Shown here piece by piece: positions 16,602 to 29,200 of a stretch of 64,000 nt of DNA (its first letter is position 1; each line of letters starts with the position of its first letter). The position numbers and the translations under genes were made by a program. The notes beneath the pieces are model-generated. The model made no database searches and was not told where the DNA came from. It was given only the letters and a program-made list of their open reading frames with translations. Where the stretch lies: positions 1,240,001 to 1,304,000 of the forward strand of contig BLLK01000019.1 of NCBI GenBank assembly GCA_021927905.1. The letters are read 5' to 3'. This DNA is from Chaetoceros tenuissimus. Lineage: Eukaryota; Bacillariophyta; Thalassiosirophyceae; Chaetocerotales; Chaetocerotaceae.

Positions 16602-18179
16602 TCAATTGGCATAAATCAAACCTCCATCGTGTATGGTCTCTTTTTGATTTTCATTTTGCGGTGTAATCATGATACTTGTGATTCGAAATGGCCACTCTGA
16701 TGGTTCCATAGGTGTAAAGAATATCATGGTATGAACTCCTGGACTCATTGGACCTAAATATGTCATTCTCGCAACATGAACACTTTTTCCTCCAAACAAT
16801 TCCTTGGGGGTAGGATCAAGTTGGAATTTCATTCCATTCAGACGTGACGCTTCCACCAACGGATATTTACGCTCTGGTGCTGTCGTCATGGCTCCAATAT
16901 ACAGATCCATGATATCGTTGCTATGATTGGTGATGTTGATCCAGTTATTTCCTTCCCGAATATCTACCTTGTTTTGAAACTCCAAAGCATACTTTTGAGT
17001 CTTTGGCATCTTGATCAACTTGAAATTACTCCCATATCTAAAACTTCTCGAATCTATTTTGCCATCCATGAGCCAATTGTAGCATTGATCAAATTGTGCA
17101 AATGGCTGGACGCGAGGATTCTTGATTACACCCACTCTATTCACTATGTTTCGAACTTGATTGGCAATAAACGTATGACCTCGAACAGAAGGATGATACG
17201 AATCGTCATTCAACAACTGATGACCTAAATGCAACCAACCACCTGGTCCATCCCTCCTTTCATTAAATGGCAACTTCACAATATAGCCATTAACAGCACT
17301 CGCAATATCTTTCGTAAGTGCTTCTTTTGAATTGTAAAATTCATTTTTATGCCATTCATCGGGAGTTTCCTTGAGTAGCTCATGAAACTTCGGATCATGA
17401 ATGTAATCATTGGGAAATCCCATTTGGATTCTATATTCGTCAACATTGATACGTTTATCACGAATAGGAGATTGTTCATTCTTCAATGCATTATTTACAA
17501 TTTCACCAGGGAACCAATGATGTACAAATATAATCAAGGCATCGGGAAAACGTTGTCGAAGTCGCGTTGCAAGTAGCATTAATCCGTCTTCTACTTGCAT
17601 ATAATATTCCAAGATAATGACATCAAAGTGTTCTTCTACAATGAGAGAATACAAGCAGTTGGCGGGATAGTTTGGCCCTGACGATCTGATACCTTGGTTA
17701 ATACCATTTTTGTAATAGGGCTTTGCAATTTGTTTAATGTAAGCTTCCTTTTCTCGATTTGTAAGTCTAGCTCCCCAAGTATGTGAGCTTCCAAATGCTG
17801 CATATTGAATATCCTTGTGAGTTTTTCTTTGGCGATTGGGTAGAATTTGTTCTTCTTTTCCAAATGGTAAGTGCAGTTCATTCATCAATAAGACATTATG
17901 CTCTGGAGCAAGATTGGGATGACTTCCACTTTGAAGTGAAGCTGTGTTAGAGACTATCTTCTTTTGCCGTATATCCGAGTAAAGAACAGAAATGAAGAGA
18001 GCAAGAATAAAAGTAATGACAGTTGGGCTGTGCTTTGCCAGTATCCTTTCTACTTTTGTTCGAGGAGCATTATTCCTGTTGTTGGTGCTTTCTCGCTGCT
18101 GTTGTTCTTCGTCTTGTTGAAAGAAATAATTTCGTTTCTGCATCTTTTTTATGAGATAGATGCTCGTAGGTATCATCAA
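16602..18179 (-). CDS. Type II membrane SGNH-hydrolase-like protein
   Basis: About 525 residues. A basic, Gln-rich cytoplasmic tail precedes one membrane segment (TVITFILALFISVLYSD, about residues 51-68). The lumenal domain carries SGNH blocks: FGSSHTWG (block I, serine nucleophile candidate), SSGPNYPANC, and DDSYHPSVRGHTFIANQVR (block V, Asp and His). A hydrophobic strand FDVIILEYYMQ and a second one ALIIFVHHWF fit the alpha/beta core. Such proteins in the Golgi or ER modify glycans by adding or removing acyl groups; the substrate is not predictable. The likely start is MQKRNYFF a few codons inside the open frame, since the sister fragment at 7320 also begins MQK. It is convergent with its paralogue at 12689. 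Confidence 0.75.
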   Translation of the reverse strand: MMIPTSIYLIKKMQKRNYFFQQDEEQQQRESTNNRNNAPRTKVERILAKHSPTVITFILALFISVLYSDIRQKKIVSNTASLQSGSHPNLAPEHNVLLMNELHLPFGKEEQILPNRQRKTHKDIQYAAFGSSHTWGARLTNREKEAYIKQIAKPYYKNGINQGIRSSGPNYPANCLYSLIVEEHFDVIILEYYMQVEDGLMLLATRLRQRFPDALIIFVHHWFPGEIVNNALKNEQSPIRDKRINVDEYRIQMGFPNDYIHDPKFHELLKETPDEWHKNEFYNSKEALTKDIASAVNGYIVKLPFNERRDGPGGWLHLGHQLLNDDSYHPSVRGHTFIANQVRNIVNRVGVIKNPRVQPFAQFDQCYNWLMDGKIDSRSFRYGSNFKLIKMPKTQKYALEFQNKVDIREGNNWINITNHSNDIMDLYIGAMTTAPERKYPLVEASRLNGMKFQLDPTPKELFGGKSVHVARMTYLGPMSPGVHTMIFFTPMEPSEWPFRITSIMITPQNENQKETIHDGGLIYAN

Positions 18180-18693
18180 AAAGAAAAAAAGACCGCGACT
18201 ACCTAATTCAATATAGATGACACTTTTGCATGTGATCTAGAAGAATGCACCTTACTTTAATGACACTAAAACTTTTGTTTTATAGTTGTGTAAAGTTGCA
18301 ATTGTTGTTGTGCTGGCTGTGTTGCTGAAACGTTGAAACACTCATTATTCGGAGAAAAGTCGCAAATTATAGTCATTTACGGTCATTTCTATCCGATATA
18401 GATACGTACATGACTATGTTTAGATTTTCTATGAAATTGTTTTATGGCATTGTTTCATTTGTTCAATGAGAAGGAGTAAAACATGATCAAAGAATCAATA
18501 TCATGAAATGCCTATTTTAACGATATCCACCACCATTATGCTATTGACAGGAATATTTGGGCCAAGACTTCATTACTTTTTTTTTCATTTCGAAAATGTT
18601 TTCTCTAATTTATTTACAGTACTTTACATATCATTTTACTTCTTGCTCATAAATAATATATACTTTAAAACTCAAAATTGTAACCATGAGCAA
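18180..18693. other. Spacer, nothing recognised
   Basis: About 510 AT-rich bases upstream of the SGNH gene. Short frames are hydrophobic from T-richness only. No repeat or RNA gene was seen. Confidence 0.35.
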
Positions 18694-19147
18694 TTAAAAA
18701 TGGCTCTCGAGAAAGATTGATATATATTCTGGATATTCTTCCAATTGACAACCTCTATTTTCCAATCCTTTGTAAGTCAGCAACGCCATTACAAACCGAA
18801 TCGCAATGACATACCACCAAGATTGTAAATCATCCCTACCCTTGTGTATATCATAATATCGTTTACACAATGGAACATAGCATAGAAACAGGCCATAGCA
18901 GACCCAATCGGAACATATCCCCACAAAAATGTAAATCACGTATAGTGGAAAGCAAGAAAATTCCAGGCCATGGTAACCATAGTTTCGGTGTAAGGATGTT
19001 CATATAATATGTCTTCAATTTTCGTTCTGTTGATTGAGATGGCGATGTAATGTATTGTAAATCATGAAATAAATCGAACGTCAGAAGCAAAAATCCAAAT
19101 GGCAACAAAGTGCACATTGCTTGGGGACAGACTTCATTCGATATCAT
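18694..19147 (-). pseudogene. Possible broken small membrane protein
   Basis: Two overlapping minus-strand frames look protein-like. The upstream one reads MCTLLPFGFLLLTFDLFHDL...LWLPWPGIFLLSTIRD. The downstream one continues with IYIFVGICSDWVCYGLFLCY, RYYDIHKGRDDLQSWWYVIA and ends LESHF. Joined by one frame change near 18940, they would make a 3-4-helix protein of about 150 residues. No family is recognised, and the T-rich composition alone can give hydrophobic frames, so confidence is low. Confidence 0.25.
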
Positions 19148-19591
19148 ACTTTTGCTTCAGATTGCACTGGTTGATGTTTACAAAGGGTTTGAGAGATTGT
19201 AGAAGCCGAAGTATTGTAAAAAATACACACAAATGTTTCGAGTTGTTGTATTAGTAGTACCACATGCATGAGCAATTCTTTATTCAGAAGATTCTTCATT
19301 GACACCATAAGAACATCACATCACAGACTTTTTATTTGGCAAGGTACTTTGAAATTTAGTCTTCTCAGCTTCTCAGGGAACGGCGGAATAGTGGGTCCTT
19401 GGTGATTCTTCAACAGAAAAAACTTTTGGGTCCTTGTTGATTGAATCTTCAACAGAAAAAACTTTTGGTTCTGCGTAGCCACAAACAATTTATTTTACTG
19501 TTATCAGTGATTACTACCAAATATTTGTTTTCCTTGCTCTGAGTTACGTCCTTCGTAAAATTCTTACCATGCTTGTTTTCTTGTTCTACTT
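19148..19591. other. Spacer with a short tandem duplication
   Basis: About 440 bases. Between 19394 and 19468 a unit of about 38 bases is present twice. Both units contain GGGTCCTTG, CTTCAACAGAAAAAACTTTT and a small indel. No gene was seen. Confidence 0.5.
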
Positions 19592-20473
19592 TCATTTTTC
19601 AGCATGATCATCCTCCACTACATGGATATCCACATTGTTATCTTCTTGTATATCACGAAGAAACTCTAAACATTTGCTTCGTACTCTACTCGAGAAATCT
19701 GTTTCTCCATTCCTGCCTACATTCGGTAGACTAACAATGATTGTAGAATTACGTTGCAGTTGACTCTTACTTTGCATTGCTGGATGTAAAATCAAATGCT
19801 CGCATCTCACAATGTATTGCATTCGTTGTAAATCACGAGAATCATTCCAATAGCAGCATTGCATGCTTTTGAATATAGCTTCTTTGTTCAATTCATGTTC
19901 ATACTGCTGAACTATATCTTGTAGAGTTGTTCGAAAGGATAGCAGTTCAAATGGATGACAGATACGATTGTTAATGACTGGAATTAAAGCTCTGTTCGTT
20001 GACTTCGATGGCAATCGAGGTGCTTTGTTTTGATTAGGAATCATACCATCTTTCGGAAAGGAGGAAAGAGTGATCATTTTGCCGTACAGTTGCAAATGGG
20101 ATAAAGCGTCGATCAAATTCGCGCCATCATATCTTCCTGTAATCTCGTTGTTGTGAACAATATAGAAGAAGAATTGTTTGTTCATGTTGCTTCTTACTCT
20201 TTGAGAGGAGGAATCTATTTCATCAAAGAGAACAGAACATTTTTCTTGAGACAACATGTTATCATAGCGCCTCTTTTGAAAGAAATTATTATCCTTCTCT
20301 TTATTGTTGTGAAATTCGATTCCTTCATGGATGCTTATGTTGTCACGAGGATCAATGGACGAGCCTCCAAATTCTTGCTTCACGTGTTTAAGGCAACATA
20401 CTCCCTCTTCTTGTTTGGAATGCTGTTGTAGTGGTTGTGTTGATTTTGACGATTTGCTGGATCTTGACCACAT
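19592..20473 (-). CDS. Unknown conserved protein, head-to-head paralogue A
   Basis: A 293-residue protein of no recognised family. Three blocks are shared with the gene at 21282. They are FYIVHNNEITGRYDGANLID followed by ALSHLQL (about residues 102-128), RALIPVINNRICHPFELLSF (about 163-182), and a long C-terminal block with NDSRDLQRMQYIV, RCEHLILHPAMQSKSQ and SRVRSKCLEFLRDIQ. The N-terminal 90 residues are low-complexity and differ between copies. There is no membrane segment or signal peptide. The Cys and His residues are scattered rather than zinc-finger spaced. A soluble regulatory protein is possible; no function is claimed. Confidence 0.6.
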   Translation of the reverse strand: MWSRSSKSSKSTQPLQQHSKQEEGVCCLKHVKQEFGGSSIDPRDNISIHEGIEFHNNKEKDNNFFQKRRYDNMLSQEKCSVLFDEIDSSSQRVRSNMNKQFFFYIVHNNEITGRYDGANLIDALSHLQLYGKMITLSSFPKDGMIPNQNKAPRLPSKSTNRALIPVINNRICHPFELLSFRTTLQDIVQQYEHELNKEAIFKSMQCCYWNDSRDLQRMQYIVRCEHLILHPAMQSKSQLQRNSTIIVSLPNVGRNGETDFSSRVRSKCLEFLRDIQEDNNVDIHVVEDDHAEK

Positions 20474-21281
20474 CGCTCCTTCTTCTTAGCTGCTGCCTAC
20501 TTCTGCCTTTTCCTGCAAATAAAGATCTAATTCTTCACGTATAAGTTCTTATCTTTCGCACCAAAGCATAAATGGACTGGTGGGTTTTAGTCCATTTGCT
20601 TTTAACCCTAACCCTAAACCAGTGAAACTAACAGCTGCGAGAATGAAGAAGAGACGAGAAATCAAACAACAAGGACACTTCTTCCTCGTTCAAAAAGTGT
20701 ACAAACGGGGTCGCCAGAGGTCCTGTTATTCCGGTTTAAAAATGTGCAATTCCCACATTGTTCATTATAAACAACTTTCGGACTTACGTACTTCGTTATC
20801 CTGGCAGCTGGCAGCCCTCTTATCCGCTATCCATTTTGTCTCGATTAAAACCGGATGGAAGAGGAAGGGAAAATGTCAATAATATATTACTTATTGTACT
20901 ACTATCCTATAGTTAAGGAGAAAAAGATGAAAGATGCTCTTACCTATTTTGATTATAATGATATCTAAGCTTGTTCATTTGTAAGATTTCTTGATTATTA
21001 TAGCTAGAAAGTAAATTCTCTCTTTGTTAGTGTTTCGATGTTTAAGAGAAAAAATGATAAAACAGCATGAAGCAGCTGCCTATGCAGCGGCTTCAATTGG
21101 ACATATAAATGTAAATGAATCGTATCAAATGACTAAAATGAAGAAAAGATTTTCTATATTTTTGAAAAAATGCATGTTGCGATGTGGTTTTATCTTCAGC
21201 AAGCTTCGATTAATATGTGAAAAGGCGAAAAGCAAAAAAGGGAAAACGTAATATCTTTATGAATACAACAAAGCTGACAAA
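20474..21281. promoter_or_regulatory. Divergent spacer between paralogues A and B
   Basis: About 810 bases between two divergent starts. Two plus-strand frames (20580-20882, 100 codons, and 21024-21251, 75 codons) are basic and featureless and are not supported as genes. A telomere-like CCCTAA run sits at 20604-20620. Promoters for both paralogues must lie here. Confidence 0.35.
20604..20620 (+). repeat. Short interstitial telomere-like repeat
   Basis: AACCCTAACCCTAAACC contains two full CCCTAA units and a variant. Telomeres of the TTAGGG type are known in diatoms. At this length chance occurrence is possible. Confidence 0.4.
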
Positions 21282-22130
21282 ATGTGCAAGCAGATGAAGG
21301 ATGCAAGTAGTGCCTGGAAGCACAATCTTAGTGACACCGGTACAAGAAGAAGTTTTGCCGCTCCTACGCTTGAGGATGATAGTAGTGGTACAACTACTAC
21401 GACGTCTAGCTGCTCAAAGTTTTCACTAGAACTATCCCTACCGGAAAGACAAGTTGCGAAAGCTTTTGACTGTTACTTCTATGTTGTTCATAACTATGAA
21501 ACTGTAGGAAGGTACGGAGTGGATCTAATTGATGCTCTATCACACCTACGACTTCTCTCAAGATCATCATCATGTCACGAGGATGCTTGTAGTAGTAGTC
21601 CTCCTGTTAGCAGAAGCAACCACGAAATCATTTGCTCCTTTCCACTTCAAAGTATATCTTCTTCATCAGATAGCATGCGTGAGAAGAAGGAAACTCTTTC
21701 ATCCTCGACAAGAAGAAGCTCTGATAACAGAGCTTTGATTCCAGTCATTAACAATCGCATCTGCCATCCCTTTCACCTCTTGTCTTGTCTTCCTCTACAA
21801 GAATACATTCTTCAACGAAACAAAGAGGAGGGATTGACCAAACAGTGTCTATTCCAAAGCATGAAATGTTGTCATTGGGATAATCCTCGTGATTTACAAC
21901 GCATGCAGTGCATTGTTCAACGTGAACATCGTATTTTGCAACCAGCAATTTATAGCAAGAGCCGAATACGTTGTAACTCCAATGTCGTTTTAAGCCTTCC
22001 AGTATTAGGAAGACATGGTGAAAAGGATTTTGCTAGTAGAGTCCGAAGTAAATGTTTTGAGTTTCTGAACGATCTGCAGCATCCGGACGAGCGTAGTTCA
22101 AATGTTCATGTTGTGAAAGATGATGAATAA
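21282..22130 (+). CDS. Unknown conserved protein, head-to-head paralogue B
   Basis: A 282-residue protein, the inverted duplicate of the gene at 19592. Matching blocks are FYVVHNYETVGRYGVDLIDA, RALIPVINNRICHPFHLLSC, NPRDLQRMQCIV, QREHRILQPAIYSKSR and SRVRSKCFEFLNDLQ. The N-terminus and the Ser-rich middle have diverged, which implies selection on the three blocks rather than a fresh copy. There is no signal peptide or membrane helix. Function unknown. Confidence 0.6.
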   Translation: MCKQMKDASSAWKHNLSDTGTRRSFAAPTLEDDSSGTTTTTSSCSKFSLELSLPERQVAKAFDCYFYVVHNYETVGRYGVDLIDALSHLRLLSRSSSCHEDACSSSPPVSRSNHEIICSFPLQSISSSSDSMREKKETLSSSTRRSSDNRALIPVINNRICHPFHLLSCLPLQEYILQRNKEEGLTKQCLFQSMKCCHWDNPRDLQRMQCIVQREHRILQPAIYSKSRIRCNSNVVLSLPVLGRHGEKDFASRVRSKCFEFLNDLQHPDERSSNVHVVKDDE

Positions 22131-23213
22131 ATTGGATGTAATAGGATAAGAATAGGCGCTTGCAAACTTAATAGATTTCCTATGGAAAAGTACATAAGTA
22201 CATTGTCTCCCAGAGAAAGTAGAATATATGCAAGTAGCATCATAGAAGAAGTAGTAGTCAGCCAGCAACAAAAATTAAAATTTCGATAAACAATTTACAA
22301 CGCATGTCAAGTAATTTGTTAGTATAAGTAATATATATGTAATGGAAAAAGTTTTGCCATCTTTTATTGAACAATATTTCTTTGTTTTTATAAAAATACG
22401 GGAAATACGAATTTCTAATCTTCCTTTTCTGAAAAATTTTCGCATGACGGAAATGACCACAATGACTGGAGTGTAACTTCTCGCTTATTGAGTCAATCTG
22501 TACTTCACAAACACCCAAGTAGAAGTGAGAATTAATATGAAAATAGTAATTCTATAATAGAATCCTTCAAAAAGTACTATATTTACGAAATGATATGACT
22601 GTTTTTCACGAAAATTGGATCTTTTGTCTTCTAAAATAGTACAAATGCGTTAGTTGAAATTTTCATTTGAGAAATTTAGACCACATTAACATGTTTCACT
22701 GACATATCATATGTAAAGAAAGAATGTATAAATCAAACTACTATGAAATATATTAATTTTCTCTACAAGCCGCTACCAGTTTATAGATGATAATCATAGA
22801 TCAATTTACGCAAGAGATGTAAGCGAATTGAAAGTCCAATCCCGTAAGAATTGTATCTTGTATCTTGTAGGGATCCCCTAATTTTCCCGAGCGTCTGTGC
22901 TTTTGTCATGATCTCGCAACATGGAGTTTTGCTGCAACGCTGCACTAATTTTATGTCTATCTTCCTCTTCACCACAGAGTCAAGGTACATAGAAGTGACG
23001 GTCATTTCAGAAGACTCTATTTCTCCTTTTTGCAACAGCTATACATGTTTCGTATTTACTAGCTACAACTAGTTAGTAATAGAATACACATTTATATCTT
23101 GAGTGATTTACTTCTTCATTCTTGACCTAGTAGCTAGGGCAAGAGGTGCAGTTTCCTTCATAATCAATTATACATTTGAACATATTTCATAAACAAAAAG
23201 CCAATCAAACGAA
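22131..23213. other. Long spacer upstream of the myosin gene
   Basis: About 1080 bases, very AT-rich. Several frames of 60-86 codons on both strands have random composition. No repeat, RNA gene or relic was recognised. The myosin promoter is presumably in the last few hundred bases. Confidence 0.35.
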
Positions 23214-26200
23214 ATGACCAACAATAAGAATAAAAAGAAGCAAAAGGAAATAAAGGGACGACCTCAGGACCCTGCTCCTCAGTACACGGCGTCAACAGTA
23301 CTTCATCAGTCATCGCCTTTACGAGATACAGAGTTATTACCGAATCCGCATCTGCCCGCTTCCTTTGATGTTCATTCTTCTAGTCAATCGCCTCAAAGTG
23401 CTTCTTCGAGGACAAGACGAAGGCTGCAGCTATCCAAGCAAATTTCAGTTGGTTCCATATCAAGCACTACCAGTGATCATCATTCCAATACTGCAGTATA
23501 CGTACAGGATGCAGCTTATGTCTGGTTACCCGCTTATTTAGTTCCTTCGAAAAGTCCCATCCAAGAAAATGAAGAACAAGTCAATGTTACAATTGTATTA
23601 CCAGATGACTGGACGGAAACTACAATGCTAGAATCTACCTCGACTATATCCTCACTGGAAAATGCAACCTCTACCACTGGTTTCGGAGCGTATCAATCTC
23701 CACCGACACAAGAAACGATTCCAAAAAACAAGACCAAGATCGTGTATAAATATGAACTTGACGCACAGCATTCTAAAATACCGACGGGGGTACATCGTTC
23801 ATTAGAACTCAAAGATTACATCAATCATGAACTTCCTTTGCAAAATGTCGATCGGCATGCATTACGAAGATCATCTATACAGTCCAAAAATATCATTGTA
23901 CAACCTATAGTGAATGCGAGGGATATGGCCGATTTGCATTATTTACATGAAGCTGCCATTTTGTATAATTTGAAGCAACGGCATGGTCAATCACTGCCAT
24001 ATACAAGGGTAGGTGATATTGTTGTGGCTGTGAATCCTTTTGAATGGATTGAAGGGTTATATTCTATGGAGAAACAAAATGTATATGCCAAACATTTAAT
24101 TTGGGAAAATCCTGATTTAGTACAGAGAGAAAATGATGTGGATGTTATTATTGAAGAAGAATTGAGTTCGATTGGAAATGTGAGTGATGAGGATAAGGAT
24201 TCGTTTGGAGATTATCCGATTGCTCCTTTGCACAATCCTTCGGGTAAAATTTTGAAATTTAAACAGCAGCATGAGCAAGATGATGATCGTCCGCATGATC
24301 CCATGACACAAGGATCCATGTATAGTAAATTGGGACTGGAGCCACATGTATATGAAACTGCTTCTTTGGCTTATAGAGGTTTGGCTTCGGATAGATTGAA
24401 CCAGACTGTACTTGTAAGTGGTGAAAGTGGAGCCGGAAAAACGGAAACGGTCAAAATTGTCATGAGGAACCTAGCCACTGTGGAACAAACACGGCCATTC
24501 TATCATCCAAAAGGATCATCGGTATTTCAACATCCAAAAGAAAATGATGTAGTCAAGAAAGTCTTGGAGAGTAATCCTTTATTTGAAGCATTTGGTTGCG
24601 CAAAAACTGTCAGGAATGATAATAGTTCTAGATTTGGAAGGTTTACACAAATGCAATACCAAGTTGAGTCGAGGAAAGAAGCGGAGACTAATGATCGACC
24701 TCATTTACCGCTATGTTTATTGCGTGGGAGTTTCTGTGCTACTTATTTACTTGAGAAAAGTAGAGTTGTAGCACATGCGGATGGGGAACGTTCATATCAT
24801 ATATTCTACCAAATGTTGGCTGCTCCTGATTCTGAAAAGAATGCTATTTGGGAGGAATTGAGTGGTTCATATTGTAATGACTTCAAATACATTGGTGAAA
24901 CGAAAGTGCATTCGATTGAGGGGATGTCGGATGCTGAAAGCTGGAAAGTCACTGTTCAAGCATTGAATGATTTTGGGTTCACGGGAGAGCCATTTCGGGA
25001 ATTGTTTCGTGCTTTGTGTATAGTGTTACAATTGGGAAATCTTACATTTGTAGACTGCGGATCAACTGATGAAGGCTCCAAAATATCTTCTACTATTGAG
25101 TTGGATAAGCTTTCAAGGTTAATGGGAATATCTTCTGATACGGTTGCAGAAGCAATGACAACTAGAACAAATAGATTACCTGGAGGAAGAACCATGACCT
25201 CAAAACCAAACCCAAAAGAAGCGAAAGAAGGATGCGATGCACTCGCAAAGTCCATTTACGCATCTATATTTGATACTCTTGTCCAGCAAATGAATGATCG
25301 TACATCTGTTAAAGCTGAATTAGAATCCCATGCTCATAGTGATATTGGAACTATAAGTCTCTTGGATATCTTTGGATTTGAACGATTTGAAGTGAATAGG
25401 TTTGAACAACTTTGTATCAACTATGCAAATGAAAAACTTCAATATAGATATGTCCTTGATAATTTCCGAGCGGTAAAGAAAGAGTATACTGCGGAAGGTA
25501 TTGAGATATTCGATTTCAGTATTGTGGATAATTCACCAGTATTGGAACTGTTGGAAGGTAAAGCTTCTACAGATCGGTTTCGTCCTAGCAAATTAGGTAT
25601 ATTTACTTCTTTAAACGAGGAATGTCAAAAGCCTCAAGGAAAAGCTAGCTCGTTTGTATACAAGCTAAAACATCAAAGTATATCCAAACAACTGCTGACT
25701 GATAAACTGCATAAACCTTGCGAATTTGGAGTAAAACACTTTGCTGGTCCAGTGACGTATGATGCATCTGAATTTCTATCGGTAAGTTTTGGATTCGTTC
25801 TTCATATTAAATCCATCGTGAGAAATTCAGCTAACATAATTTTATTCACCTCACAGAGCAACACAGATTTGACTCCTACAGACTTGATTGCTCTAGCAGC
25901 AAAAACTTCAAACTCTTACATTAGAAATAATTTCGCTGCAAAGATGGAAGAATCGGATGGCAATAAACGAGGCTCGAAATCAAAGAAATCAGTACTCAGC
26001 AAATTTCAATCTCAGCTGAATCTACTTATGAAATGTATAGAAGAAACAAAGACTAGGTATATTAGGTGTATCAAGCCTAATTCTACACACACCGCACGCA
26101 AACTGAACCATAGAGAAACTATGAATCAACTTGAAAGTGCTGGACTTGTCACTGCCATCACAATTAGCAGAGAAACTTTTCCAAATAGATTGCCATATGA

Positions 26201-29200
26201 GCTGATTTGGGAACGATTTCAATGCTTATACGATGCATCAGAAACCAATAAAAAGGATGATATTCACGTGAAGGTGGAAGAAATGCTTACTTCACTTTTG
26301 ACAATACCATTTATTCGAGCAGATGGCGCAAGAGTTCCGTCTTTTGCCTGTGGAAAGACAAAAGTATTCTTTCGCGCTGGTTCTTTGGAACACTTAGAAA
26401 GTGATAGGATGCAATTTGTCTCTCTTCATGCTACTACAATACAAACTTGGTATAGAAGTGTAAGCAGTAAGAAGAAGTTCTTGAAGTTGAAACAATCTAT
26501 TATCAGAATGCAGTCAGTCGCCCGAGGTAGAAAAGATCGAAAAGCTTATCAATCGAAAAGAATTGCCAGTGTCCTCATACAGGCTAAGGGAAGAATGATG
26601 ATCCAGCGCAGACATTATTTACGGCTTCGAGTATCAGTAGTAGAGGTACAGTCTCTTTGTAGGATGCTTGCCGCTAGAAAGTTCTATTCTTTGTCTCTTT
26701 TGTCTGTCATTCGAATACAAAATCGCATCCGCACTTTCCAATGCAGAAGAACGTTGAGAAAGAAAATATCAGCATCTCTAAAAATACAATCATATTGGAG
26801 AGGAAGTAAGGCTCGAGCTTATGCTATAGAGCTGATGAAGCAACAATCTAAAGAGGCTCGTTCAGTTACAAAGATTAAGTCTATTTGGAGGATGTATAAA
26901 GCAAAAGTTCGAGTCAAGAGAATCATTAAGTCACGAGAGGAAGCGCTTCAAAGTATTCTTCAAAGTGGAGATACTCCCAATACTGAAGGGAAGGGAGAGG
27001 ATACTGAAGGGAAGGGAGAGGGGAAATTAGATCCTAATGTACCAGTATTAATGAGTGCGACAATGATTCATCGACTCAAAAAGGAAATGTCTCTCTTACG
27101 ACAAGAAAATCGCAAGTTGGGAGAGGAAAAGTTGGAATATCAATCTGCTTTTCAGGAGTCTACTGATGATAAGGATAAATTGATTGCGGGTTTACAAAGA
27201 AAGGTGTCAACTCTTGAGAACGAGAATAGAGAAATGGACTCTGAGCTAGAGTCTAGCTACAACAAAATCAATTCTCTTGAATCAAGAATCAATAGTCTTA
27301 AAAATGAGACATCTGAAATGAATATTGAATTGGAGAAGAGTAATGGCGAGGTAAATACTCTCCGTGAAACTACTGAGGCAAAAGACAAGGAGTTGATCAA
27401 TACAAAGTCACGGCTGCAAAATGTAGAAGGTGAGGTTGAAAGTCTCAAAACTCAAATAATGACTTTATTGAAGGAAATGGAATCTAGAGATGAGGATCTA
27501 CAGAAGGCACTCAAGCATGGAAAGAACTTTGAAGCAGAGCTCGAGACAGTCAAAAACAATGCTAGATTATTAGAGGCTGAACTAAACGATGAGTTGCGTG
27601 CATCGCAAAGAACCATCGATTTCCAAAAAGAGAAAATGGCTGCTTCTGAAGAAATGAAGCAAACCTACAAGAGACAAATAGAAGGTTCGGAGGCTCATAT
27701 TACGGAACTTGAAGCTGATCTTGAAAAGAGAGATATAGAAATTGTGAAGAATGAAAAAGAAATCCAGGAACTCAAGGTTGTTTGTCAAGATTTGACCTCA
27801 AATATAACACAACGAGATGTCGAACATGTTCAGCAGACCAAGAAAATCAGTTCTATGTCTGAATCTATGAAAGCTATCGAGAAGAAACTGTCCGAATCTT
27901 CTTCCAATGAATCTTCTCTCAAGGAAAGAATACTTGTTCTTGAAGAGCAGTTGATGGACCAACAAACTCAACATCAGGAGAAGGTTGCACAGATGACAAA
28001 GACAACCACCGAACTGGAAAAAGAACTTGAAGACTTGTCAAATGTAAACAAATCTCTGCAAGAACGTGCAAAAGATTTTGAGGAAGAAATCAAAGAGAAA
28101 AATGATATCTTACTTGGAAAAGCTAAAGATATAAAGGAGTTAGAGAAGACTTGTGAAACCTTCCAAGCTTCCATGGTAGATATTGAACAGAAAAGTAGGG
28201 AAAGAGAAGAGATTCTTACCTCCTTGACAACTGATTTTGAAAATGTAAAGAGTAAACTTGAGGAGGCAAATGATTCTGTACAAAGCCTATCAAGAGCATT
28301 GCAAGAAGCAGAAGAGAAGAACGACCTTTTATTGGATGGAATGACTACAAAAGAATCGACTCTTCGCTCAAAAGTAGAAAGTTGTGAAGAGCTACAGGCT
28401 GAGAAATCGCATCTTCAGCACAATCTAGATCTTGTTTTCACAGAACGAAATTCTCTACAGAATTCAGTAAACAGTCTTCAACATGATCTTGACTGTGCAA
28501 AGGCCGAAGTCAAGCTAGCAGAAGATGCAAGAGACTTGGTTGAAAACATATCTACAGAAATAAAGGAGGAGCTCGCTCAGGCAAGAGAAAGAATCGAGTT
28601 TCTAGAAAAAGAAAATGCTCAGCTGCAGTTGGATATGGAACCCGCTGGACATGAAATTCCATCTTTTGTACAAGATGAATTGAAAGAACAGTATGAGAAA
28701 ACTCAAAATCTCGAAGATCACCTTGCTAAGCTGCTCGAGGAAAATACATCACTCACGAACGATCTTGCTGAGCTTGAAGCCAGCAAGAGCGAATTGATGA
28801 ACCACATGCAATCAGTTATGACAGCTAGTAAATCTGCTACAAATCGGTCAAAGGCCCTTCTTGAAACAAATAAGTCCCTTCTAGCTGATCTGAATGAAGT
28901 GAAACTTGAAAACGCACGAATGCATAGTGAACTTGCTGCAATGGCAAGCAAGAATGCCGAACAAGCATTTCCTCTGAAGGCAAAGTATGAGCATATGATT
29001 TATGATTTACAAGCCAACATTATGGAGTTAAAGGAAGAGCTAGCAGATGCTCTCAAGGGACGTGAAATGTTTGCTCAGAATGTTGAAGCCAAAATGCAAC
29101 AAGAACGCGAGGTGTTATTATCTGAGATTCATGACTTGCGATCTAAAATCCGTAACAATCAAGGTGGTGATAATGACTACAAGGGTAAGCTCTTATCAGC

